A stretch of 64,000 nucleotides of DNA from an uncultured Prevotellaceae bacterium (GCA_902767775.1 CACXIP010000002.1:124001-188000), one strand, 5' to 3'. Counted from the first letter of the stretch, positions 8,139-18,057 are shown. The notes: a model not told the origin generated them from the sequence alone. Made by a program: numbers and translations.

Positions 8139-9764
8139 ATGAAGAAATTTTTTACTTTGATTGCTGTGGCCATGATGGCCATATGTGCACAAGCTCAGGA
8201 GAAGGTGCTCTTCGCACCTGATGGCACTTATGGCAATGGTGCCACCCTGACTTCCGAAAACACCAAACTGGTGCTTGGAAACGACCGTGCCAAGAAAAAT
8301 TATGAATTCAAGCTCACATCTGCCAAGGCTTACTGTGCAGGCTTGTTTGGCCAACAGGTGATGGTGGAGAATTCAGAGACCGGTGAGATGGAAGAGAAGA
8401 CCCGCATCGCCTATGTGTATGGCGGTAATAACCCGAAGGACGGCGGCCTTACCGATGATGACAAAAATGAAGGCAGTAGCTATAATCCTGCAAATGGCAA
8501 TCTGCCTACCTCTGGTACCTATTATATGATAACCCCAGCGCAGGATGGTCATATCACCGCTTTCATCGTGATTAATGGTGGCAAAAGCCTTTATGTGGTC
8601 AAGGCTTCCGACGGTTCATGCTTTCCTATCAGCGAGCTTACCATCAAAAAGGATGGCGACGAGCCTGAGGTTGTAGAAATCAACGAAGATTATACCGTTA
8701 GTGAAAAAACAACCGGAACACTCGAGTTCAATGTTGTGGCCGATGAAACCTATTACGTGTTCTGCAATGGCTCGAAGTTGAGCTTCGGCGGTTATGTGTT
8801 TGAGGCATTCGGTGAGATGGAGCCTCTGCCCGAGGGCGAGAAAGTGCCTATCGACATCACCAGCGGATGGAGCACATGGAAGGAAACGGAAAGTGTGGAG
8901 TACAATGCCGACGGTACCATGACCTTCAACTCTGCTGAGTGGGGCGGTCTTGCAAAATGGTTGGGCGGAAGAGACCTCAGCGGTTATGACTACCTCGTGG
9001 TGGAGTTTGCTGAGCCGACTACCGTTATCACCCAGCTCTTCGTACAGTTCGCTGCAGAGGGTGACGACAATGCTATTACAAAGCAGGCTAATCCCGGAGC
9101 TACTTATCTCTTCATTGACCTGAACGATGAGCGTGCCGCTGCAGTCAACCAGATTGCTCTCCAGGCTGCTGCTCCATCCACTATCAAGATTTCCTCCATG
9201 TATTACATTAAGAAGCCGGGCGGCGAGGAGCCTCCTGTCGAGGATGGTGATAAAGTCAACATGATCGACAACTTCAACTACACTTGGAACCAAGCAGAAA
9301 CCATCGAGAGAGCCGAGGATGGCAGCATCATCTTTACTACCGCAGAATGGGGTGGCCTGGCTGGATGGTTTGCTCCAGATGACGTGCCTTCCGATTGGTC
9401 GGAGTACAGCAAGATTGTCTTTGAGTTTGCTGAACCTACCACTGTCAATACCCAAATTCTTGTCAGCGATGGCGCCAACAACGTAGCTACCGCTTGGGGC
9501 GAGCCGGGTATCAACAAGTTGGAGTGTTCCTTCGCTGGAAAGGATGTCAGCGCCGTGAAGCAATGTGCTCTTCAGACTTCTGCAGCCACTGTCTTGAAGG
9601 TTACCGCCATCTACCTGGTGAAGCAGGGTGGCGAAACTGGAGTGGAGAACATCCAAGCACTTGATAACCTGAATGGCATCCGCTACAACCTCTCTGGACA
9701 GCGTGTCAGCGACTCATACAAGGGCGTTGTCATCCAGAATGGCCGTAAGTTCATCCAGAAATAA
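8139..9764 (+). CDS. Secreted protein with two repeated binding-like modules and a sorting-type C-terminus
   Basis: A 541-residue protein with signal peptide cleavage probably after AQAQ (about residue 20). Residues about 22-225 form one unrecognised domain. Two similar modules follow at about 237-357 and 374-495. Each contains (S/T)AEWGGLA followed by a W/F-rich segment and then V(V)EFAEPTTV.TQ, and both end in a beta-strand-rich stretch. Aromatic-rich beta modules of this sort suggest carbohydrate binding, but no known CBM family was recognised. The tail (about 501-541: GVENI..., YNLSGQRVS, YKGVVIQNGRKF) looks like the short C-terminal sorting domains used with type IX secretion. It lies directly before SusC, separated by a strong terminator, so it is likely the most abundant product of the locus. 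Confidence 0.7.
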   Translation: MKKFFTLIAVAMMAICAQAQEKVLFAPDGTYGNGATLTSENTKLVLGNDRAKKNYEFKLTSAKAYCAGLFGQQVMVENSETGEMEEKTRIAYVYGGNNPKDGGLTDDDKNEGSSYNPANGNLPTSGTYYMITPAQDGHITAFIVINGGKSLYVVKASDGSCFPISELTIKKDGDEPEVVEINEDYTVSEKTTGTLEFNVVADETYYVFCNGSKLSFGGYVFEAFGEMEPLPEGEKVPIDITSGWSTWKETESVEYNADGTMTFNSAEWGGLAKWLGGRDLSGYDYLVVEFAEPTTVITQLFVQFAAEGDDNAITKQANPGATYLFIDLNDERAAAVNQIALQAAAPSTIKISSMYYIKKPGGEEPPVEDGDKVNMIDNFNYTWNQAETIERAEDGSIIFTTAEWGGLAGWFAPDDVPSDWSEYSKIVFEFAEPTTVNTQILVSDGANNVATAWGEPGINKLECSFAGKDVSAVKQCALQTSAATVLKVTAIYLVKQGGETGVENIQALDNLNGIRYNLSGQRVSDSYKGVVIQNGRKFIQK

Positions 9765-9782
9765 ACAACTAACCAAAACCTT

Positions 9783-9813
9783 AAGAGGGTGGCTGATTAC
9801 CACCCTCTTTTTT
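9783..9813 (+). terminator. Strong intrinsic terminator between the binding protein and SusC
   Basis: A perfect 10-bp stem AAGAGGGTGG/CCACCCTCTT (9783-9792 with 9800-9809), a 7-base loop and a run of six T. No consensus promoter was seen between it and the SusC start at 9874, so partial read-through may set the expression ratio of the two genes. Confidence 0.85.
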
Positions 9814-9873
9814 AGCCAATATCACTCCTCGTTGGAGGGCATTAGCTGGAAACAACCTAAAAAACAACATAAT

Positions 9874-12800
9874 ATGAATCAATGCAAGTCTAATGGGAAG
9901 CATGGCCTTAATATTATATATAAGGTGATGCTGCTTATTCTCACTTTGCTCCCTTTGAATGCCATAGCTCAGACAAAGGTCACCGGTACGGTGACTGATG
10001 AGGTGAACGACCCCATCATTGGAGCAACGGTCAAAATCAAGGGAGCAAGCACGGGTGTGGTTACCGACATCGACGGCAACTTCACCATCAATGCCGCCGT
10101 GGGACAGACGCTCGAGGTATCCTACATCGGCTACACCACCCATAGCGTGAAGGTCACCCGAGCTGGACATATCGATGTGCGCCTCTCTGAGGACACCCAG
10201 ACTTTGGAGCAAGTGGTCGTCGTAGGCTATGGTACGATGAAGCGAAGCGACCTCACGGGTTCTGTGGCTTCCATCAATGAAGAACAAATCAAGCAAGGTG
10301 TCAATACGTCTGTCGAGCAGGCCATGCAGGGCCGTATCGCAGGTGTGATGGTGACACAGAACTCTGGTACCCCAGGTGGTGGCATTTCCGTGCAAATCCG
10401 TGGTATCAACTCTTTCAACGGCAACGAGCCGCTCTATGTGGTCGACGGCATCCAGATGTCGGGACAGACCTCTGACAACACCAGTGTGCTGGGCAGCATC
10501 AACCCTGCCGACATCACCTCCGTCGAGGTGCTCAAAGATGCTTCGGCTACAGCCATCTACGGTTCACGTGCCTCCAACGGCGTGGTGCTCATCACCACCA
10601 AGCGTGGACAGGAGGGCAAACCCAAACTCTCCTATGAGGGCTATGTGGGATGGCAGCAACTGCCCAAGATGCTCGAGGTGATGAACCTCAAAGAGTTTGC
10701 ACAGTTCTATAATGTGCGTGCTGAAATCTATGGCTACGGCAAGCGTGAGGAATTGCTCGACCAGTCATTGCTCACCAATGGCACCGACTGGCAGGACGAA
10801 CTTTTCAGCACCGCCTTCATGCACAACCATCAGGTGAACGTGAGCGGAGGTACCAAGGACATGCACTACTCCCTTTCCGGGGGATACCTCGACCAGGATG
10901 GTATCGGTGTAGGGTCCAACTTCAAGCGCGTCTCCTTCCGTGCCAATTTCGACACCAACATCACCAAGTGGTTACAAGTGGGTCTCAACGCTGCATTCGC
11001 CAAGACTGAGCAGGTAATCACCTTCGATGAGAACAATGTCATCCAGACCGCTCTCGTGCAGTATCCCGACATGGCGCCGCGCAACCCCGATGGTACCTAT
11101 GATTTCGGACTCAACCTGGAACATAACTATAACTCCAACCCGCTTTTCGAGGCTGAGATGCGCGATAACAACCGAGGCAACAACCAGTTTGACTTCAATG
11201 CCTTCGCCAACATCACTCCCTTCAAAGGATTAACCATCCGCGTGGAGTATGGCGGCAACCGCAGCTGGGGAGAGAGCACCTTCTTCCGCCCGAGCTACAA
11301 GACGGCACAGCAGAGCATCGAGTCACTCCTCCAGCGTGGCAACTCAAGGAATACATACGAGTCGTTCAAACAATATGCTACCTATGACTTCGAACCTTTC
11401 AAGGGACACCATTTCCAGGTGATGGCTGGTCATGAGTCGCAGGAGGGAGAGTGGTATCAGGCTTCAATGAGCCGGCAGGGCTATCTCTTCGACACCGTGA
11501 AGAGCATCGCCGTGGGTGATGCCTCCACTGCCACCAACAGCGAGCAGGGGGGTGACTGGGCCATCGAGTCCTACTACGGACGCTTCAACTACAACCTGCT
11601 CGACCGATACTTGCTCACCGCTACGATTCGTGCCGACGGTTCGTCAAGCTTCGGCGAGAACAACCGATGGGGTTACTTCCCCTCCGTGGCTCTCGCATGG
11701 CGCATCACACAGGAGAAATTCATGGAACCTGTCAAATGGCTGCGCAACGCAAAACTCCGACTCGGATGGGGACTTGTGGGCAACCAGCAGTCGGGCAGCT
11801 ACGCATATGGAATTGCCATGAAGAGCGCTGCCACAGCGTGGGGCACAGGCTTCTTCTCAGGCAACTTCGCCAATCCTAACCTGAAATGGGAGGAGACCAA
11901 GGCTTATAACGTAGGTCTCGACCTCTCTTTGTTCAACAACCGCATCGAGTTCATCGTCGACGCTTATATCAAGAAGACCGATAACTTGCTCATGCAGGCT
12001 ACCCTTCCCACATACGTGGTCAACAACACAGGATGGAAAGGCATTTCTGCTCCTTATGTCAATACGGGCGCCATGCAGAACAAGGGTATTGAGTTTACCC
12101 TCAATACGGTGAACATTTCCAAGAACGACATCGAATGGCGCACAGGGGCTACCATCTCATTCAACAAAAACAAACTCACCAAACTATATACCGACGACGC
12201 CTCTATCCCCGGCAGCATAGGAGGACAGGTCTATACTCTCTCCGAAATCGGTGGTCCTGTAGGGCGTTTCTATGGATATAACGTTATCGGCATGTTCACC
12301 AAGGAGGATGATTTCTATCAGAAAAACCAACTCGGAGAGTACATGATCGATGCCAATGGCAACAAACTGCCTGTGGCTCGTCCCGCCGACTCCAATGGCG
12401 ACCTCTATCCCATTGCACAGCGTGGCATCTGGGTGGGCGACTACATGTATGAGGATGTCAACGGCGATGGCAAAATCACTGAAGCCGACCGCAAGTATAT
12501 CGGTGACCCCAATCCTGATTTCACCTTCGGTATCAACAATGTCATTCGTTGGAAGAATCTTGAGCTCTCCTTCTTCTTCAACGGAAGTGTGGGCAACGAC
12601 CTCTTCAACCTCGTCAAACTCAATCACTCCAACCCGACGGCATGGGGCAACAAACTCAAGCTGGTCAACGATTACGCCAAAATCGGCTTGATCGACCCGG
12701 AGGGCTCTCTAAATGATATCTCCAATGTTTACGTGCTCAATCCGGAGAGTGCTCAGACACAGCGCATCAGCGTAAGCGGTGAGAGCCAGAACGACAACAA

Positions 12801-13074
12801 CCGCGTCAGTTCGCGTTTCATCGAGGATGGTTCCTACATCCGACTGAAAACTCTCTCGCTGGCTTACAACCTCCCCAAGAAATGGCTGCGGCCGCTGATG
12901 CTCGACTGGGTGCAAGTTTATGCTAATGTGCAGAACCTTTTCACCATCTCCAAATACGATGGATATGACCCAGAACTGGGTTCCATTGGACAGAGCGTCA
13001 TCTTGCAGGGCATCGACAATTACCGCTATCCCTCATCCAGGATTTATAATGTCGGACTCAAGGTCAATTTCTAA
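9874..13074 (+). CDS. SusC/RagA-family TonB-dependent outer-membrane transporter
   Basis: A 1066-residue importer of glycan oligosaccharides across the outer membrane, working with SusD as a lid. After the signal peptide (ending NAIAQ) comes a carboxypeptidase-regulatory-like domain (VTGTVTDEVNDPIIGATVKI, about 33-110), then the TonB-box region EQVVVVGYGTMKRSDLTGSV, the plug (AMQGRIAGVMVTQNSGTPGG, RGINSFNGNEPLYVVDGI) and a long C-terminal beta barrel ending in YNVGLKVNF with the usual terminal Phe. I chose the ATG at 9874 because it gives a proper signal peptide; the frame is open 67 codons further, but that part overlaps the upstream gene and its terminator. No N-terminal anti-sigma-interacting extension is visible. 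The mannan substrate is inferred from its neighbours. Confidence 0.95.
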   Translation: MNQCKSNGKHGLNIIYKVMLLILTLLPLNAIAQTKVTGTVTDEVNDPIIGATVKIKGASTGVVTDIDGNFTINAAVGQTLEVSYIGYTTHSVKVTRAGHIDVRLSEDTQTLEQVVVVGYGTMKRSDLTGSVASINEEQIKQGVNTSVEQAMQGRIAGVMVTQNSGTPGGGISVQIRGINSFNGNEPLYVVDGIQMSGQTSDNTSVLGSINPADITSVEVLKDASATAIYGSRASNGVVLITTKRGQEGKPKLSYEGYVGWQQLPKMLEVMNLKEFAQFYNVRAEIYGYGKREELLDQSLLTNGTDWQDELFSTAFMHNHQVNVSGGTKDMHYSLSGGYLDQDGIGVGSNFKRVSFRANFDTNITKWLQVGLNAAFAKTEQVITFDENNVIQTALVQYPDMAPRNPDGTYDFGLNLEHNYNSNPLFEAEMRDNNRGNNQFDFNAFANITPFKGLTIRVEYGGNRSWGESTFFRPSYKTAQQSIESLLQRGNSRNTYESFKQYATYDFEPFKGHHFQVMAGHESQEGEWYQASMSRQGYLFDTVKSIAVGDASTATNSEQGGDWAIESYYGRFNYNLLDRYLLTATIRADGSSSFGENNRWGYFPSVALAWRITQEKFMEPVKWLRNAKLRLGWGLVGNQQSGSYAYGIAMKSAATAWGTGFFSGNFANPNLKWEETKAYNVGLDLSLFNNRIEFIVDAYIKKTDNLLMQATLPTYVVNNTGWKGISAPYVNTGAMQNKGIEFTLNTVNISKNDIEWRTGATISFNKNKLTKLYTDDASIPGSIGGQVYTLSEIGGPVGRFYGYNVIGMFTKEDDFYQKNQLGEYMIDANGNKLPVARPADSNGDLYPIAQRGIWVGDYMYEDVNGDGKITEADRKYIGDPNPDFTFGINNVIRWKNLELSFFFNGSVGNDLFNLVKLNHSNPTAWGNKLKLVNDYAKIGLIDPEGSLNDISNVYVLNPESAQTQRISVSGESQNDNNRVSSRFIEDGSYIRLKTLSLAYNLPKKWLRPLMLDWVQVYANVQNLFTISKYDGYDPELGSIGQSVILQGIDNYRYPSSRIYNVGLKVNF

Positions 13075-13098
13075 ATCAAAACGTCAACATCTAAAGAT

Positions 13099-14862
13099 AT
13101 GAGAAAAGTCAATATCACAATAAGTGCTGTGCTGATGATGGTTGCTCTTATGGTGACCAGCTGCGGGGATGATTTCCTCGACCGTACACCAAAGCATGGC
13201 TATGTTGCAGGCAACTACTATTCGACGGATGATGCGGTCATCAAGGCGCTTGAGCCCCTCTACAACTATGCATGGAGCGGTTACAATGAGCGTGGCATCG
13301 TAGGCATGGGCTCTTTCCGTGCAAATGATGCTTGGAGTCCTTACCTGCAGGGCGAGTTTGCCCGTTTCACCATCACCGGTTTGACCACCGAAATCGTCAA
13401 TGCCTGGTCTTCCATCTATATGGTGGTTTCAATGGCCAATCAGGTAATCAACGACATGGATACCTACACCACAAGCGACGTGAGCGAGGCCGTGAAAAAC
13501 CAGGCCCGCGGCGAGGCAATGCTTATGCGAGGCACTGCCTACTTCTACTTGCTGAGAGGATGGGGTGAGGTGGTTCTCTATGAGGACAATGTAGATATCA
13601 CATCACGCCCCGTACGCCCGCTGGCAACAGAGGAGAGCGTGCTGAAGTTCATCGTGCGTGATTTCGAGCGTGCCGCCGAACTGCTCCCCGAGCGTGGTGC
13701 CAATTTCCACCCCTCACGCTATGTGGCTAAGGCGATGCTCGCCAAAGCCTTGCTCGCACAGAGCGGATGGAACAAGGGACAGCGCGATGAGGCTACCTTG
13801 CGCCGTGTGGTGTCGCTTTGTGATGAGGTCATCAATTGCGGACAGTACAAACTGCTCGACAACTACGAGAACCTGTTCCGCCCGCAGTTCAACGACAATG
13901 AGGAGACTTTGCTTGCCATGCGCTGGGCAGACCCGCTGCTGGGCGAGTATGCTTCCAGCAACAACCTCATCTCCGACCTCGCTTGGTCGGATGTCACCGA
14001 TGTCAACTGCTGGGGAGGAAGTCTCCACGCCTCAGTCGACATGATTAACTATTATAACGAGGAACCTGCCGATTCATTCAGACTTCGTGGCACTTTCTTC
14101 ACGCCGGGACGCTATTACAGTTACATCTGGAGTGAGAAGGGCGGTTACACCTACAATACCAACTGGATGCAGTGCAAGAAAGGTGTCGTCGGTACAAAGG
14201 CTGATTGCGACGGACATTTGGCACAGCAGGCTTCACCGCTCAATACCTATATCATGCGCCTGGCTGATGTCTACCTCATTAAGGCTGAGGCTATCCTGGG
14301 TAACAACAACTCGACTGCCGACCCACAGGCTTTGGCTGCATTCAACGCCACCAGGCTCCGTGCCAAACTGCCTCCAAAGACCTCATTCACATTCGAGGAC
14401 CTTATCCGCGAGCGCCGCATCGAGTTCTGCATGGAGTATTGCAATTGGTATGACATGGTTACCTGGTATCGCTGGAAACCTCAGTATATGCTTGACTTCT
14501 TCAACTATAAGCAACACCGTGCTTTCATGCTCAACAGCGGTGATGTCCTGATGAACGAAGACCACACACTGAGTTATCGTTGCGTGTTCCCCGGCACCAA
14601 TAACTGGTATTTCTTCGACAATGAGGGACACTGCTATTGGAGCGACTGTCTGCGTGCCAGTGAGAGCGACAACACTGTCGTGAAAACTGCCAAGCAAGGC
14701 TATACTTATAACCTCGACTCCCTGGCCAATGCAAGGGGTGCCGACTACGCGCCTATTGTGCTGAGCGAGGCTAACATCTTCATGCCCTACCCGGAAGCTG
14801 ATGTGATTCAGAATCCTTATTTCAACCAGCAACCGCAGGAATATGACTTCAGCAAAGAATAA
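13099..14862 (+). CDS. SusD/RagB-family glycan-binding lipoprotein
   Basis: A 587-residue outer-membrane lipoprotein, partner and lid of the SusC transporter just upstream (24-base gap). The signal peptide ends in MVTSC with lipidated Cys22, followed by GDDFLDRTP, the usual SusD start. Helical TPR-like segments include RGEAMLMRGTAYFYLLRGWGE and YVAKAMLAKALLAQSGW. The C-terminal SusD signature is present: TYIMRLADVYLIKAEAILG and FEDLIRERRIEFCMEYCNWYDMV. Length is normal. The next gene starts 16 bases after the stop, so SusC, SusD and the TIG protein are clearly one transcription unit. Confidence 0.95.
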   Translation: MRKVNITISAVLMMVALMVTSCGDDFLDRTPKHGYVAGNYYSTDDAVIKALEPLYNYAWSGYNERGIVGMGSFRANDAWSPYLQGEFARFTITGLTTEIVNAWSSIYMVVSMANQVINDMDTYTTSDVSEAVKNQARGEAMLMRGTAYFYLLRGWGEVVLYEDNVDITSRPVRPLATEESVLKFIVRDFERAAELLPERGANFHPSRYVAKAMLAKALLAQSGWNKGQRDEATLRRVVSLCDEVINCGQYKLLDNYENLFRPQFNDNEETLLAMRWADPLLGEYASSNNLISDLAWSDVTDVNCWGGSLHASVDMINYYNEEPADSFRLRGTFFTPGRYYSYIWSEKGGYTYNTNWMQCKKGVVGTKADCDGHLAQQASPLNTYIMRLADVYLIKAEAILGNNNSTADPQALAAFNATRLRAKLPPKTSFTFEDLIRERRIEFCMEYCNWYDMVTWYRWKPQYMLDFFNYKQHRAFMLNSGDVLMNEDHTLSYRCVFPGTNNWYFFDNEGHCYWSDCLRASESDNTVVKTAKQGYTYNLDSLANARGADYAPIVLSEANIFMPYPEADVIQNPYFNQQPQEYDFSKE

Positions 14863-14878
14863 TTTAATCCAGAGCAAG

Positions 14879-16513
14879 ATGAAAATAAATATGTTCAACA
14901 ACAGATATGGCTGGCTCTTCATGGCGCTGATGGCGCTGATGGTGCTCTCCGTGTCCTCTTGCAAAGAGGATGAGGAAGGGATGGGCACCCCGGTCATCAC
15001 CGCTGTGCGCGTGTGCGACCCGGCCAAGGCGGACAGCACTTTCACCAAGGCTGGAACAGGACGGCAGATTGCCATCATCGGACAGAATCTTAGCAAGGTG
15101 CAGAAAGTGTTCATCAACGACCAGCAGGTGTATTTCAATCCTACGATGAACACCGACCACAGCGTGATCGTACGTATTCCCAGTGAGGACGACGGATTCG
15201 TGCTCACCGCTTTCGACAGCAACCTGAAAGACGAGATAAGGGTGGAGACTTCACATGGCATCGCCACTTACGCCTTCAAGGTGACTGCTCCCTATCCCTC
15301 TATCTCACGCATACAGGCGTCATATCCCCGCAAGGCGGGCGACCTGCTGAATGTGTACGGACTCAACCTCGTGGATATCGAGAAGGTGTATTTCACTGAC
15401 ATCACCGCCGCTCAGCTCGACACCACCAAGTGGGAGACCGTCGGAGGCAACCATGTGGATGCGGCTAATGTAAGTACCGTGGTGAGCGACCATCACATCA
15501 ACAGCCGCACACAGGCATATGAGACCACCTCGCAGTTGGGTGTCGTCATTCCAAGCCTGCCCTATGACAAAGGTGCGCTGGTCATCGAGTGTGCTGCAGG
15601 CACTACATACATCGATTTCTCTGTCGTGCCGGGAAAACCAGTTCTTTTCGACGTCTCGTCCGACATGCCGGTCATTGGTGAGGAAGTGGTGCTCGAAGGA
15701 CGTGAGTTTGTGCAGGTGGAGTCCATCACCTATGGTGACGTCACACTCACTCCCGACCAGTTTACCGTATCAGAGAGCGAGGATGCCATCCAATTCAAGA
15801 TGTCGCAAGTTCCCTCACAGGGTGGCGACGGATTGCTTACCGTCACCACGCCGGGCGGTCAGGCTTCAATCCTCTTCTACAACTATGGATGTCTGCTGAC
15901 AAGCTTTGACGGCGATGCAACCGACAACGGATGGGATCCCAATGCTACGTATGAGACGGCCTCACCGGATATGGCTCCTTTCACCAGTTCGGGCAACTAT
16001 GCTCGCATCACCGTGGAGAGTGAGGCTCAACAGTGGTGGGGAAAGATGGTCTACTTCCGCAAGGATTGGGATGGCAACTCTTTCGCTCTGCCTTCATTCG
16101 ATGTTATCCCCGAAACGGCATCTGCCGATGAGGTGTACCTCGCCATGGAGGTGTACAACAACAACTCTGATTACAACAACGGAGTGTTCTCGGGCTATAT
16201 CAGGTATATGATTCAGACATTGGACAACAGTGAGAATCAGTTCGACAACTTCGAATGGACCGACTATGATGCCGGTGTGTTCGCCCACCCCAGCCCTGTC
16301 CTTGGCGACATCAATGGTGAGGCTCCTGTCGGCAAATGGTACCGCCACGTCCTGCCGTTGAGCAGAATTCCGTGCTTTGCAGGACTCTCTTACGGTGAAA
16401 TCGTGACATTGGGAATCAACCAGTTCCGCCTGCAGTCCATCAATCAGGGCACTTCACGCGGATTCATCGATGTGTGTCTCGACAATGTGCGTATCTTCTA
16501 TAAGAAGAAATAA
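14879..16513 (+). CDS. IPT/TIG-domain surface glycan-binding lipoprotein (SusE position)
   Basis: A 544-residue lipoprotein; SVSSC places the lipidated Cys at residue 28. Three immunoglobulin-like IPT/TIG domains follow in order: about 36-130 (GRQIAIIGQNLSKVQKVFIN), about 135-245 (AGDLLNVYGLNLVDIEKVYF) and about 250-335 (IGEEVVLEGREFVQVESITY). The C-terminal part (about 340-544) is a beta-rich binding domain with exposed aromatics, ending in SRGFIDVCLDNVRIFY, resembling the C-terminal binding domain of SGBP-B proteins. The start at 14879 is preferred because it yields the signal peptide directly. It probably captures mannan chains at the cell surface and hands them to the GH5 enzyme and SusCD. 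Confidence 0.85.
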   Translation: MKINMFNNRYGWLFMALMALMVLSVSSCKEDEEGMGTPVITAVRVCDPAKADSTFTKAGTGRQIAIIGQNLSKVQKVFINDQQVYFNPTMNTDHSVIVRIPSEDDGFVLTAFDSNLKDEIRVETSHGIATYAFKVTAPYPSISRIQASYPRKAGDLLNVYGLNLVDIEKVYFTDITAAQLDTTKWETVGGNHVDAANVSTVVSDHHINSRTQAYETTSQLGVVIPSLPYDKGALVIECAAGTTYIDFSVVPGKPVLFDVSSDMPVIGEEVVLEGREFVQVESITYGDVTLTPDQFTVSESEDAIQFKMSQVPSQGGDGLLTVTTPGGQASILFYNYGCLLTSFDGDATDNGWDPNATYETASPDMAPFTSSGNYARITVESEAQQWWGKMVYFRKDWDGNSFALPSFDVIPETASADEVYLAMEVYNNNSDYNNGVFSGYIRYMIQTLDNSENQFDNFEWTDYDAGVFAHPSPVLGDINGEAPVGKWYRHVLPLSRIPCFAGLSYGEIVTLGINQFRLQSINQGTSRGFIDVCLDNVRIFYKKK

Positions 16514-16534
16514 CCCAACTAAAATTGACCAAAT

Positions 16535-17992
16535 ATGAGAATCAAAAATATTCTTGGCATGTTGCTGCTGGCCGCTGCCGTCACTGGACTCTACAGCTGC
16601 AGTGATGTAGACGGAAAGGTTGTTGACAACGGCTTGCGGACAGGAAATGCCACCAAATTGGAAATTTTGAGAGATTCTGTTCCTGTAAGCGACCTGTCTT
16701 TCTCCATAGGCAGGGGAGTGGCCATCTTGGGCATCAATGCCGATGGCTCATGGACAGCCGAATTGGATGACACCACATGGTGCAAACTGGAGGTGCATGC
16801 AGGATATGGATATACCAACAAGTTCTCCTACACCAAACTTAACGTGTTGAAAAACGAGGGCGAAAAACGTACTGCCACGCTTACGGTGAGGTCGGGCTCG
16901 CTGAGCAAGACCTTGACCATCAATCAGAAGGGAACGGGCACCGACCCAAACGATCCCTTCATGAGTGCGTTCACCTTGGTGGAGAATCTGGGTATCGGAT
17001 ATAATCTGGGTAATACTCTCGACTCCAATCCCATCGGTTCATGGTGGAATCCAGAGGACAAGACTCCCTACGACTTTGAGACTCAGTGGGGGCAGCCGGA
17101 AACCACACAGGAAATCATCGACTTCATTGCGGAGAAAGGTTTCAATGTCATCAGGGTTCCCGTGACATGGGGTATCCATTGCAACGAGAACGATGTCATC
17201 AGCAAGGCTTGGATGAACCGTGTCGAGGAGGTGGTGCAGATGGTGCTCAACGCTGGCTGCTACTGTATCCTCAATGTGCAGCACGATTCTGGCGATGCCT
17301 CCAACAGTTGGCTGAGGGCCGACATGGAGAATTATGACGCCATCAGTGCTAAGTTCAAAAAGATATGGAACCAGATTGCCACCCGTTTCCGTGACTATGA
17401 CGACAAACTGATTTTCGAGGCTTTCAATGAAATCTTGAGCGCACAAGGTGAATGGGGCGATCCGGCCGACCCCTCATGCTACACGGCTGTCAACAAACTT
17501 GAGCAGGACTTTGTGGATGAGGTGCGTGCAACAGGCGGCAACAACGAGTATCGCAATCTGATTGTCAATCCCTACAGTGCTGGTAGCTCTGCTGCCAAAC
17601 TGGCTGGTATGCAGATTCCCAATGATATGCATCCCAACCATATCCTGGCATCGATACACAGCTACGACCCCTATTGGTTCTGCAATGATACCAATGACGT
17701 GGATTCACAGCAATGGTACGTTTATATCTTTGATGCCACTTGCCAGCAGGAGATTGATGACATCTTCTCACGTATAGAGCGCCGCTTCTCCGGTGAATTG
17801 GGCGTGCCGTTCATCATTGGTGAGTTTGGTGCCATCGGTAAGCATGCCGCTATGTCGGAGCGGGTGAAATATGCCCAGTATATGCGGCAAAAGTTCACCC
17901 AGTACAACACCGTCGGACTCTGGTGGATGGGACTCTGCGACAGGGAAGAACTGGAGTGGACGGAAACCGATATCGTCAACGCACTTTTCTGA
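16535..17992 (+). CDS. BACON-domain GH5 endo-glycanase lipoprotein
   Basis: A 485-residue surface lipoprotein (LYSC, Cys22). Residues about 40-133 form a BACON domain, which usually spaces the enzyme from the membrane. The GH5 catalytic domain runs from about 145 to 485: IGYNLGNTLDS, GFNVIRVPVTWG, IFEAFNE with acid/base Glu299, IHSYDPYWF, and IIGEFG with nucleophile Glu430. The subdomain layout resembles GH5_4, which includes endoglucanases, xyloglucanases and mannanases, so substrate cannot be fixed from sequence; the locus suggests mannan or glucomannan. In the loop normally reading (H)H before the acid/base, this protein has NVQHDSG, with Gln249 replacing the first histidine. It is 21 bases behind the TIG protein and followed by a strong terminator. 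Confidence 0.88.
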   Translation: MRIKNILGMLLLAAAVTGLYSCSDVDGKVVDNGLRTGNATKLEILRDSVPVSDLSFSIGRGVAILGINADGSWTAELDDTTWCKLEVHAGYGYTNKFSYTKLNVLKNEGEKRTATLTVRSGSLSKTLTINQKGTGTDPNDPFMSAFTLVENLGIGYNLGNTLDSNPIGSWWNPEDKTPYDFETQWGQPETTQEIIDFIAEKGFNVIRVPVTWGIHCNENDVISKAWMNRVEEVVQMVLNAGCYCILNVQHDSGDASNSWLRADMENYDAISAKFKKIWNQIATRFRDYDDKLIFEAFNEILSAQGEWGDPADPSCYTAVNKLEQDFVDEVRATGGNNEYRNLIVNPYSAGSSAAKLAGMQIPNDMHPNHILASIHSYDPYWFCNDTNDVDSQQWYVYIFDATCQQEIDDIFSRIERRFSGELGVPFIIGEFGAIGKHAAMSERVKYAQYMRQKFTQYNTVGLWWMGLCDREELEWTETDIVNALF

Positions 17993-18014
17993 GCATTCTG
18001 CTCTACGAAATCTA

Positions 18015-18057
18015 AAAGACATGGCCTTGCATCTTCTGCAGGCCATGTCTTTTTTTG
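18015..18057 (+). terminator. Intrinsic terminator after the GH5/BACON gene
   Basis: A perfect 13-bp stem AAAGACATGGCCT/AGGCCATGTCTTT (18015-18027 with 18040-18052) is followed by a T-run to 18057. It splits the locus into a surface-protein half and an enzyme half. The stretch 18058-18194 carries only weak -7-like sequence (TTATTTTG at 18163-18170). Confidence 0.88.

Noticed and set aside
9673-9873. 67-residue extension of SusC
   Set aside because: It overlaps the binding-protein gene and the terminator at 9783-9813; the signal peptide starts at 9874.
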